Translations under genes and position numbers: made by a program
The notes under the pieces: generated by a model
Databases searched by the model: none
Told to the model about the DNA's origin: nothing
Seen by the model: only the letters and a program-made list of their open reading frames with translations
Part shown: one piece after another, positions 1 through 4,838 of the stretch
How the letters are laid out: each line of letters starts with the position of its first letter
How positions within the stretch are numbered: position 1 is the stretch's first letter
Origin: Pseudomonadota bacterium
GTDB lineage: Bacteria > Pseudomonadota > Alphaproteobacteria > Rhizobiales > Xanthobacteraceae
DNA: 7,237 bases
Assembly: GCA_023435725.1 (NCBI GenBank)
Contig: JAEYRD010000189.1
Span: forward strand, 1-7,237
Direction of reading: 5' to 3'

Positions 1-34
1 TCCCGAAGATCAGTCGAAAGAGGTCGAACCATCC

Positions 35-62
35 GATGCTGGCCTCCGATCCAGCCAGCATC
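35..62. terminator. Possible terminator hairpin of a gene to the left
   Basis: A 9-bp perfect inverted repeat, GATGCTGGC at 35-43 and GCCAGCATC at 54-62, encloses a 10-nt loop. It is followed by TTGAATC, which is not a real T-run. It may end a transcript entering from outside the window. More than one plus-strand frame is open through it, so it could instead lie inside the last codons of an upstream gene. No coding end can be assigned with confidence. Confidence 0.3.
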
Positions 63-183
63 TTGAATCACAAACCGTCGCCCGACGGAATCCCTCCCGA
101 TTCAATTAATCGATGAACCGCTCTAGCAGAAGCAAAGCAGAAACGGTGCTGTCCCAAATGGGAAACTCTCCACTTAAACCGCG

Positions 184-197
184 TGGATCGAAATCAA
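184..197 (+). promoter_or_regulatory. Imperfect FixK/FNR-like box upstream of the 252 gene
   Basis: TGGATCGAAATCAA differs from TTGA-N6-TCAA by one base in the left half (TGGA for TTGA) but keeps the inner GAT-N4-ATC symmetry. It ends 54 nt before the ATG at 252, close to the spacing of the better boxes in this window. A weak -10-like TAAGCT at 220-225 starts 22 nt after the box, which suits activation from about -41. The mismatch falls in the most conserved part of such sites, so this is the least certain of the set. Confidence 0.35.
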
Positions 198-251
198 GGT
201 CCTGTCCGCCGAAAAGTGGTAAGCTTTCTTGCCCAGAGAAGGAGGCTAGAC

Positions 252-515
252 ATGAATGATCAGCACGGAATGATTTCGCGCCGTAGAGCATTCTCACTTC
301 TCGTACTAGGTGCTGCGTTGAGCGCTGTAGCCCCAAGCATGATACTATCAGAAGCGGAGGCTCAGACGGCAGGAATGGAGCGCCGTGAAGGACGCCGCGA
401 GGGTCGCCAAGAGCGGCGTGAGACGAGGCGCACAGTGCGCGTCCAACGACGTGAAACCCGGCGTGGTGGAGGTGAACCAATAACCACGGGCGCCGCGCCC
501 ACTGGGTCGAAGTAG
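252..515 (+). CDS. Small exported Arg-rich protein, function unknown
   Basis: This 87-residue protein starts at ATG 252, chosen because GGAGG at 241-245 lies 6 nt upstream. The longer reading from 183 has no such site and lacks a signal peptide at its start. Residues 9-14 read SRRRAF, which fits a twin-arginine RRxF motif. A hydrophobic stretch (about 16-32) follows and then a likely cleavage after AEA at 35-37, so Tat or Sec export to the periplasm is inferred. The mature part is about 50 residues, with a charged Arg/Glu segment (ERREGRREGRQERRETRR, residues 43-60) and then RVQRRETRRGGG, so it is strongly basic and probably helical or disordered. I do not recognise a named family. Polyanion binding would be speculation. 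It converges on the 572-1051 gene and shares its terminator. Confidence 0.75.
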   Translation: MNDQHGMISRRRAFSLLVLGAALSAVAPSMILSEAEAQTAGMERREGRREGRQERRETRRTVRVQRRETRRGGGEPITTGAAPTGSK

Positions 516-529
516 CTTAGGATAAAGGA

Positions 530-551
530 GAGGCGGCCTTTGAGCCGCCTC
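530..551. terminator. Bidirectional terminator between converging genes
   Basis: GAGGCGGC (530-537) pairs perfectly with GCCGCCTC (544-551) around a 6-nt loop. It lies 14 nt after the plus-strand stop at 515 and 20 nt beyond the minus-strand stop at 572. On the minus strand the stem is followed by TCCTTT, a modest T-rich tail. The plus-strand tail (CCTTGTGG) is weaker. The hairpin closely resembles the one at 1260-1284. Confidence 0.7.
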
Positions 552-571
552 CCTTGTGGCTTCGTCGGGCT

Positions 572-1051
572 TTACGGGCAGCGGAACGGCAAGCCGTTGG
601 CGCCTGTGACCCAAGTTCCGGAAGTGCAGGCCATGCCGTTGGACGTTATGTACCAGCCACTGCTGGGCGCTGTGGACGGAGCATAGTAGGCGTTGGCTTC
701 CCAAGCTCCACCCGTGTAACCTGTAGCTGTATAGCGAGGGCCACCCACGTAGCCTTGACCTGTGTAGTAAGGCCCGCCTCCCCATCCCCAGTTGGGGGAT
801 GTCGCCGCCACGTTAGCAGCCGTGCCCCCGGCAACCCCCACCGGATGGCGATAGACCGTTCGCCGCTGATAATAACCCCTGGTCTGGGGCTGGGGACTGA
901 GAGGACTTCCGGGTCCAATATTCATGCAGTTGGCACTGGCGAACTCACTTTCGCAGGCCGCCGGATTGGAGATGACCGCCTGCGCCAGTACAGGGCTCGA
1001 CAGGGCGGATAGCGCAATGACGGCCGCGCCAAGAATCTTTAGATTTGTCAT
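572..1051 (-). CDS. Exported Gly/Tyr-rich protein, paralogue of the 1302-1688 product
   Basis: This 159-residue protein uses the ATG at 1051 because GGAG sits 6 nt upstream. The in-frame ATG four codons earlier overlaps that ribosome binding site. Residues 1-23 (MTNLKILGAAVIALSALSSPVLA) form a clear Sec signal peptide with cleavage before QA. The mature part has a Cys-containing segment (CESEFASANC), a basic patch (YYQRRTVYRH), then a Gly/Tyr/Trp-rich stretch (NWGWGGGPYYTGQGYVGG) reminiscent of extracellular low-complexity proteins. It ends in a conserved-looking Cys motif, NGMACTSGTW through to FRCP, at residues 138-159. The last 22 residues align without gaps to the end of the neighbouring minus-strand protein, with 9 identities. 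Function is unknown. A FixK/FNR-like box 61 nt upstream suggests low-oxygen control. Confidence 0.8.
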   Translation of the reverse strand: MTNLKILGAAVIALSALSSPVLAQAVISNPAACESEFASANCMNIGPGSPLSPQPQTRGYYQRRTVYRHPVGVAGGTAANVAATSPNWGWGGGPYYTGQGYVGGPRYTATGYTGGAWEANAYYAPSTAPSSGWYITSNGMACTSGTWVTGANGLPFRCP

Positions 1052-1112
1052 GGGTTGCTCCATCGCTGACCTGCCCCATGTTGGGATAATGTTGCCTCAC
1101 CGCTGGGTGGCA

Positions 1113-1126
1113 TTGCGCTACATCAA
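1113..1126 (-). promoter_or_regulatory. FixK/FNR-like box for the 572-1051 gene
   Basis: Read on the minus strand the 14-mer is TTGATGTAGCGCAA, which fits the TTG(A/C)-N6-(T/G)CAA pattern described for Bradyrhizobium FixK2. It ends 61 nt before the ATG. A -10-like CATTAT on the minus strand (plus coordinates 1086-1091) lies 21 nt beyond it, a geometry expected of class II activation by a CRP/FNR-family protein. FNR, FixK, AadR and NnrR-type sites cannot be told apart by sequence alone. Confidence 0.55.
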
Positions 1127-1259
1127 AGGTCGACGAGGGGCTTGCGTACCCCGATGAGGCAGAGACTCTGACGCTACGCTGCCAACGAGTATTCCTCGAT
1201 CGCGAGGGTTGAACTAAGCGAGCGCGTGACGGCAAGGATAGACAGCGTTTGAAGTTGGA

Positions 1260-1284
1260 AGAGGCGGCCTCTTGGGCCGCCTCT
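1260..1284 (-). terminator. Terminator of the 1302-1688 gene
   Basis: AGAGGCGGCC (1260-1269) pairs perfectly over 10 bp with GGCCGCCTCT (1275-1284) around a 5-nt loop. It lies 17 nt beyond the minus-strand stop at 1302. The tail on the minus strand is only slightly T-rich (TCCAACTTC). Its stem nearly repeats that of the 530-551 hairpin, as expected if gene and terminator were duplicated together. Confidence 0.7.
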
Positions 1285-1301
1285 CTGGGTCGTCCGCATG
1301 C

Positions 1302-1688
1302 TTACTGGCAGACGTACATGATTCCATCGCCGCCCTTGATCACTGTGCCGGGCGTGCAACCAATGCCGTTGAGCTTCGCATAATCATCCCAGCCGTTGTA
1401 GCAGGTATAGGAAGCAGCCCCAAAGGCCCCAACGGGTGCGCCGTACCCACCGGCAACCCCACACCAGGGGCCGCCAGCGTAGTAGGTCCGCACTGCGTAC
1501 CAAGGCAGACCGGACTGGTTGGGAATGTATTGATTATAGGGATACGGGGAGACGTAGAGCCGCCTCGCTTGGGCACTCTCAACTGACAGCGAAATCCCGC
1601 GCTGCTCAGACCAGCCCGCGGTGAACAGTGCAGCAAAGGCGATCGTTGAAGTTGCGATTGCAAAATTTCTCAAAGCCATATGCTTCAT
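1302..1688 (-). CDS. Exported Gly/Tyr-rich protein, paralogue of the 572-1051 product
   Basis: This 128-residue protein starts at the ATG at 1688, preceded by GGAG with 7 nt spacing. The frame stays open upstream to 2168, but that extension lacks a plausible start context and would bury the signal peptide. Residues 9-24 (FAIATSTIAFAALFTA) are a hydrophobic export core, with cleavage possibly near SAQA at 38-41. The mature part is rich in Tyr, Pro and Gly (YVSPYPYNQYIPNQ, YYAGGPWCGVAGGYGAP) and ends in NGIGCTPGT through to MYVCQ at residues 107-128, matching the neighbour's C-terminus position for position in length. Four Cys in the mature protein could form disulfides in the periplasm. Function is not known. 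A perfect TTGA-N6-TCAA box lies 63 nt upstream. Confidence 0.8.
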   Translation of the reverse strand: MKHMALRNFAIATSTIAFAALFTAGWSEQRGISLSVESAQARRLYVSPYPYNQYIPNQSGLPWYAVRTYYAGGPWCGVAGGYGAPVGAFGAASYTCYNGWDDYAKLNGIGCTPGTVIKGGDGIMYVCQ

Positions 1689-1751
1689 GGTTTTGCTCCA
1701 ATCCTGCTTCGCCCCCTTTGCGTAAGGAGGCCCTGTCGGTTGATGCCGACA

Positions 1752-1765
1752 TTGACGCAGATCAA
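1752..1765 (-). promoter_or_regulatory. FixK/FNR-like box for the 1302-1688 gene
   Basis: The 14-mer reads TTGATCTGCGTCAA on the minus strand, an exact TTGA-N6-TCAA match, ending 63 nt before the ATG. No convincing -10 hexamer appears at the 20-22 nt spacing used by the other boxes; CCTCCT and CTTACG are the nearest sequences. A second half-site-like TTGATC lies close by at 1769-1774. Confidence 0.6.
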
Positions 1766-1773
1766 AGGTTGAT

Positions 1774-1789
1774 CTGTCCGATCGGGCAG
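1774..1789. repeat. Near-perfect 16-bp palindrome, possible operator
   Basis: CTGTCCGATCGGGCAG reads as its own reverse complement apart from one T/G pair. It lies just upstream, in minus-strand terms, of the box at 1752-1765. The core TCCGATCGG recurs at 2301-2309, followed in both places by a similar CAG(A/G)AGTT. It could be a protein binding site or a leftover of a short duplicated segment. Confidence 0.3.
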
Positions 1790-1968
1790 GAGTTCTGACG
1801 CACCACTCCTCCGCTAGGCACCGGTGACACCGAGTTGCTCCGACTCGCCAACACGCTTTGCACAGACCTTGAGTAAGTGGAGGCTTTCCCGCCCAAGCTC
1901 GGTCTTTCATTTCGAAATGTCGCCCGGGCGCTGGAAGCGGTATACTCGAAGGCAGGATAGTGGGTGCA

Positions 1969-2199
1969 ATGACACCAACTTGATACGTTACGTTCGAACG
2001 CAAGCGCGGCGCCCTGCCCAAGCAGCGAAGCCCTCGCGAGACGAAGACCTTTGCGACCGAAACAGAAGCCAAGGCGTATACGCGGTTGTTGCTCGAAGAG
2101 GGCGTGGCGGTCTTCGCAGGCACAATCAATCCCCACTTACCGAAGCGGCTCATTTCGTCTTCAGGCATCCATTCTTGGCTTCAGAGTGAATCGGAGTAG
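1969..2199 (+). pseudogene. Interrupted small conserved hypothetical gene
   Basis: The frame ATG ACA CCA ACT TGA at 1969-1983 has a stop as its fifth codon, then stays open for 71 codons to TAG at 2197-2199. The open part reads YVTFERKRGALPKQRSPRET, then KTFATETEAKAYTRLLLEEG, then VAVFAGTINPHLPKRLISSS and GIHSWLQSESE. From memory, short rhizobial and Bradyrhizobium hypothetical proteins carry this pattern (a FATExEAK segment, AGTINPHLPKR, and a Trp-Leu near the end). I could not check this by search. No ATG, GTG or TTG in a good context follows the stop before the conserved region. The options are a nonsense mutation in a once-working gene, a start at an unusual codon, or a sequence error. 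The function of the family is unknown to me. Confidence 0.5.
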
Positions 2200-2705
2200 G
2201 AGCGGAGATGTCCGCTCGGGCCCATCAGCTAAGTGGCGACGGGCCTCATTGAGGCCGTTCAACGGGGCAAAACTGAAATCAGCAATAAAGTGTTTGTCCC
2301 TCCGATCGGCAGAAGTTGCGTGAGAAGCTGGTCCCGGCGATCAGCAATCAGACCGCCACAAATCTCGGCTAGCAGCTCGGCGCACGCCCCCCCGACCGAG
2401 ATCGCGTTATCGGCGCCGTCGCGCTGCGCCACCAGGATCCATGAAGTTTACTTATCTGAGCGCTTGTATTTCCTAGATCGGACAGCATGAAGCTCATCAA
2501 GGACGCCCCCAACGACCCACGGTTTTGAAGGCGGTCCCGCAGGCGGCACAGACGGCGGCTACGCGCATGCCGAACGTCTGCTGGCGAGAGGTGGATGTCC
2601 TCCTTCCCTGACAGTTGCACATGGTGAAGAGAGCGAAGCGCCGTCATCTGCGGCCGCAGCGCGCTCGGCGAACAACTTATCTTCCCAGTCGGAGCAGGCC
2701 GGACC
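2200..2705. other. Gap of about 500 bases with no supportable gene
   Basis: Several frames are open on both strands between 2233 and 2650, but none has a ribosome binding site, signal peptide, motif or family resemblance. Such open frames are expected in GC-rich DNA. The stretch holds a small hairpin (2242-2256) and a copy of a short sequence also found near 1777. It looks like degraded or non-coding spacer. Confidence 0.5.
2242..2256 (+). terminator. Small hairpin after the interrupted gene
   Basis: GGCCTC (2242-2247) and GAGGCC (2251-2256) form a 6-bp stem with a 3-nt ATT loop, 42 nt after the stop at 2199. No T-run follows (GTTCAACGG), so Rho-independent termination is only a possibility. 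Confidence 0.3.
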
Positions 2706-2719
2706 TTGATCTATCTCAA
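2706..2719 (+). promoter_or_regulatory. FixK/FNR-like box for the 2780 gene
   Basis: TTGATCTATCTCAA is an exact TTGA-N6-TCAA match, with ten of its first eleven bases equal to the ideal palindrome TTGATCTAGATCAA. It ends 60 nt before the ATG. A -10-like AAGCTT within an AT-rich run (GAAGCTTTTAAAAT) begins 22 nt after the box. Confidence 0.6.
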
Positions 2720-2779
2720 GGCTCCCAACGATCGGCGGCGGAAGCTTTTAAAATGGGGCACTGTTAAAGGAGGAGCAAA

Positions 2780-3022
2780 ATGATCAAATTGATTGCTGTT
2801 GCATGCTTCGCCTTGTCCGTCGCAACGTCGGCCCAAGCTATGACGCCTGCACCGATCCCTCAGGCGCATAGCGATATGATCACGCAAATTGCTGCCGCCT
2901 GTGGTCCGGGCAGGACTCGAGTCAACGGCGTTTGCGTGGCAAGAACCACCATCCGCCAGACTCGCCGCGCCGTCCGCAGGTGTGTGCGATGGCAGGGAGG
3001 CGCTTGCGTCCTGTACCAGTGA
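2780..3022 (+). CDS. Small exported Cys-containing basic protein, function unknown
   Basis: This 80-residue protein starts at ATG 2780 directly after a very strong ribosome binding site (AAAGGAGGAG, 2767-2776). Residues 1-20 (MIKLIAVACFALSVATSAQA) are a classic Sec signal peptide ending in AQA. The mature 60 residues hold four Cys (41, 52, 68, 76) in CGPGRTRVNGVCV, RRCVRW and GGACVLY, with a basic linker rich in Arg (ARTTIRQTRRAVRR). Paired disulfides in the periplasm are likely. Similar short CGPGxTRVNGVCV proteins are, from memory, frequent in Bradyrhizobium, but no function is attached. A FixK/FNR-like box 60 nt upstream suggests induction at low oxygen. It probably forms a single-gene transcript, since the next gene is about 360 nt away. 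Confidence 0.8.
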   Translation: MIKLIAVACFALSVATSAQAMTPAPIPQAHSDMITQIAAACGPGRTRVNGVCVARTTIRQTRRAVRRCVRWQGGACVLYQ

Positions 3023-3386
3023 CTCGAACTCACAACCAACGGCCGAATTCGTTCCTGGTCAGGTGCAAACTGCGACGCGTCGGTTTACCGACACACTCCT
3101 CATGTTCGTCATACTATTCCGTTCCGGTCTGCGCGTTGGCTGTATCCATGAATTCGTCGCGTCCGCTTTGCTCTCAGGAGAGGACGTTGAAGCCAACATG
3201 GCTGCGCGTCGGTCTCGAGCCGAAAACGGGCTCATGGCCCCCAGCAATAATCTCCATTCGATCACTTTCGTTGGCGCGCCGGTCGCCAAAGCGTGATTGC
3301 GCCACCACTGCGCGAGGGGAATGCCAACGCCTAACCGAAGGCGCCACTCAAACTAGATTGACGAGAACTGAAATCAGGAGATGATC
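3023..3386. other. Gap of about 360 bases with no supportable gene
   Basis: Frames are open on both strands, including a plus-strand reading that ends MAPSNNLHSITFVGAPVAKA near 3296, but none has a start site or domain that convinces. A short inverted repeat, TTGGCG (3271-3276) and CGCCAA (3284-3289), is present. No FixK/FNR-type box was found ahead of the 3387 gene. The promoter of that gene should lie here but cannot be pinpointed. Confidence 0.45.
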
Positions 3387-3677
3387 ATGACTCGCCTTGT
3401 TCTCGCGATTGTATCAGCTATCTCAATTCTGGTCTGGACGGGTTCGATCTCGCCCGCGGCAGCGCGGCAATTTCGCCATAGCTACATCTCTCAAGGCGGG
3501 CCAGCTGATCTCTACTGCTTACAGGGGAGGATCTGGGGCTATCCGGGCAATTGCCAATTCGCGACCTACGAACAGTGCATGGCAACCGCGTCAGGTACTA
3601 ATGCCTATTGCGGTATCAACCCGAGCCACGCCTTCGCCCGCGAGCGCGGTTATCCCGGTCAATGGTACCCGTACTAG
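3387..3677 (+). CDS. DUF3551-type exported small protein
   Basis: This 96-residue protein starts at the ATG at 3387, which has AGGAG (3376-3380) 6 nt upstream. The ATG at 3381 directly abuts that site. Residues 4-18 are hydrophobic and SPAAA at 22-26 looks like a signal peptidase site, so the mature chain starts near RQF. The mature part has four Cys (44, 56, 64, 75) in the pattern YCLQGRIWGYPGNCQFATYE, then QCMATASG and YCGINP, which I recognise as the DUF3551 signature common in Bradyrhizobium and relatives. Its molecular role is unknown. Secretion and two disulfides are likely. Unlike the other small exported genes here it has no visible FixK/FNR-like box. Confidence 0.85.
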   Translation: MTRLVLAIVSAISILVWTGSISPAAARQFRHSYISQGGPADLYCLQGRIWGYPGNCQFATYEQCMATASGTNAYCGINPSHAFARERGYPGQWYPY

Positions 3678-3729
3678 TACGCAGAGCACCGCAGCCGCGA
3701 TGGCCCGTGTTCGCGGTGAATGCTGGCTC

Positions 3730-3748
3730 GGCCGCAATCATTGCGGCC
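3730..3748 (+). terminator. Hairpin downstream of the DUF3551 gene
   Basis: GGCCGCAA (3730-3737) and TTGCGGCC (3741-3748) form an 8-bp perfect stem with a 3-nt loop, 52 nt after the stop at 3677. No T-run follows (AGCTTGC). It is the best candidate for the end of that transcript. Confidence 0.45.
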
Positions 3749-3783
3749 AGCTTGCTCATGGTCTACCGGCTGCAACACGATTG

Positions 3784-3815
3784 AAGGGCCCACCAGCGTG
3801 AACCTGCGGGCCCTT
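3784..3815. repeat. Second inverted repeat between converging genes
   Basis: AAGGGCCC (3784-3791) is repeated in inverted form as GGGCCCTT (3808-3815) around a 16-nt loop. It lies between the converging DUF3551 and ion channel genes and may serve as a terminator in either direction, but it lacks a U-tract. Confidence 0.35.
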
Positions 3816-3974
3816 GCTGGAGGGGGCGCCAGATCAACGGTTCCTGGGTTTTCTGCACCTGGATCAATAGTCCTGCGAGAAGGAGATACGCAGGTGGGCA
3901 TCTTGGACCGGATCGCGCTCGGACTTATCGCGGCTTCGTCGAAAGCAAGACCGTCGCAGGCGGGTATAACATCG

Positions 3975-4658
3975 TCACGAACCACCCTCGTGCGCCAGCT
4001 CAAGCGTCACAAGCCGCGCAAGTAGTGTCGCTGGATAAATCTGGCCGATGATCGCTTCGACATTGGCGAGGCCGCGCGCATATGGATGTAGGGGCGCAAT
4101 GTCTCCGTAGCCGGTGGTCGTCAAGGTCACAAAGCTGAAGTAAATCAGATTGCCGCCGATAGCGAAGTCGCCATGGAGCGTCGGAAGGTTCGTGAACACC
4201 CCCGGAGCGGCCAAACCGACGAATCCGTACAAGGCCACGAAGATCAGCCCTATAATGAGATAGAGCAGCACTGCGCCGACGACGCGGTGGTAGGTGATCT
4301 GCCCCGGCGCGAATACAGCGCGTGCCACCACGATGCCGAGCGCGAGACCCGCAATCAGCCACGCTGAGGAGTCGAGGTAGAAGTCTGCGCGCGGCGCCCC
4401 CGCGAAGTCCAGAAGGGCGGCGATGGCCAGGAGCGCGATCGCGACCACGATCGCGGCGGCTATGAGAAGATTTCGCGAATACAGAAAGACGGCGGGCAGA
4501 AGCACCAGTACGAAAAAGTATCCAAAGTGTTGTCCGGTCACGACGCCGGCGGCCTGCATCGGACCAATCACGAACAGAAGGAAAGATAGCATGAGCGCCA
4601 GCACCGTCAGCAGGGGATCGCTGAAACGCTGATGAAGGCGATCAAAGCGCGTTGGCAT
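3975..4658 (-). CDS. Potassium channel-type membrane protein (ion channel, PF07885-like)
   Basis: This 227-residue protein starts at the ATG at 4658, preceded by GGGGAGGGG with about 7 nt spacing. The frame is open further up to 4868, but that stretch is polar and unlike the family. Hydrophobic segments follow each other at about residues 17-36, 46-61, 63-85, 99-115 and 125-147, then a pore loop, then a final helix. The pore loop carries TLTTTGYGDI with the K+ selectivity filter GYG at 183-185, the hallmark of the family. The short tail (LARLVTLELAHEGGS) leaves no room for an RCK or cyclic-nucleotide domain, so gating must come from the membrane part or a partner. The likely role is passive K+ flux across the inner membrane. 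It is divergent from SulP, with a perfect FixK/FNR-like palindrome between them. The filter motif makes the family call firm; the ion specificity is inferred. Confidence 0.88.
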   Translation of the reverse strand: MPTRFDRLHQRFSDPLLTVLALMLSFLLFVIGPMQAAGVVTGQHFGYFFVLVLLPAVFLYSRNLLIAAAIVVAIALLAIAALLDFAGAPRADFYLDSSAWLIAGLALGIVVARAVFAPGQITYHRVVGAVLLYLIIGLIFVALYGFVGLAAPGVFTNLPTLHGDFAIGGNLIYFSFVTLTTTGYGDIAPLHPYARGLANVEAIIGQIYPATLLARLVTLELAHEGGS

Positions 4659-4769
4659 TCCACCCCTCCCCGAAGCCATCCTACCAACCCGGGGTAGCCT
4701 CGGCCGCTCCTGTGGAGCTGCCGCTGAAGCCCGTCCGAGTTCGATCGTTTCTTTCGCTGGCGGGTGGCG

Positions 4770-4783
4770 TTGATCTAGATCAA
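4770..4783. promoter_or_regulatory. Perfect FixK/FNR palindrome between channel and SulP genes
   Basis: TTGATCTAGATCAA is a fully symmetrical FixK/FNR consensus site. On the plus strand AACAAT (4805-4810) lies 21 nt beyond it and SulP starts 55 nt away. On the minus strand AACGAT (plus coordinates 4744-4749) lies 20 nt beyond it, with the channel ATG 111 nt away. One site could therefore activate both directions. The plus-strand side has the better hexamer and the spacing shared with the other genes. Direct binding is inferred, not shown. Confidence 0.75.
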
Positions 4784-4804
4784 GCTTCCGGCGTCTGCGG
4801 AGGA

Positions 4805-4810
4805 AACAAT
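4805..4810 (+). promoter_or_regulatory. Likely -10 element of the SulP promoter
   Basis: AACAAT matches TATAAT at four of six positions and starts 21 nt after the palindrome at 4770-4783. This predicts transcription starting near 4817 and a leader of about 22 nt before the SulP ATG. It overlaps a GGAGGAAACAATG string that would otherwise look like a ribosome binding site plus start. Confidence 0.45.
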
Positions 4811-4838
4811 GATGGGCTGACACGCTTGAGCCAGGACG

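Noticed and set aside
2..116. Ends of plus-strand coding frames entering from the left
   Set aside because: Two frames are open from the left edge (stops at 107-109 and 114-116), and neither gives recognisable sequence or can be preferred.
1689..2168. Upstream extension of the 1302-1688 gene by 160 codons
   Set aside because: It would place the signal peptide inside the protein, covers the FixK/FNR-like box, and has no plausible start site. The ATG at 1688 has a good ribosome binding site.
3271..3289. TTGGCG-N7-CGCCAA inverted repeat as the operator of the DUF3551 gene
   Set aside because: The arms are only 6 bp in GC-rich DNA, it lies almost 100 nt from the start codon, and no promoter elements accompany it.
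3102..3296. Plus-strand frame MFVILFRSGLRVGCIHEF... as a small gene
   Set aside because: It has no ribosome binding site and no family match. Its end faintly resembles spurious translations of rhizobial intergenic repeats that I remember, but this was too weak to call.
3894..4025. GTG-started 43-codon reading frame (LDRIALGLIAASSKARPSQA) with AAGGAG 8 nt upstream
   Set aside because: The ribosome binding site is good, but the frame overlaps the 3' end of the channel gene on the other strand, has no recognisable motif and may be chance. It stays a weak possibility.
4809..4820. Mini reading frame ATG ATG GGC TGA after a strong GGAGGAAACA, as a leader peptide for SulP
   Set aside because: The AACAAT here is a better fit as the -10 element at the right distance from the palindrome, so the transcript would start after it and the mini frame would not be translated.
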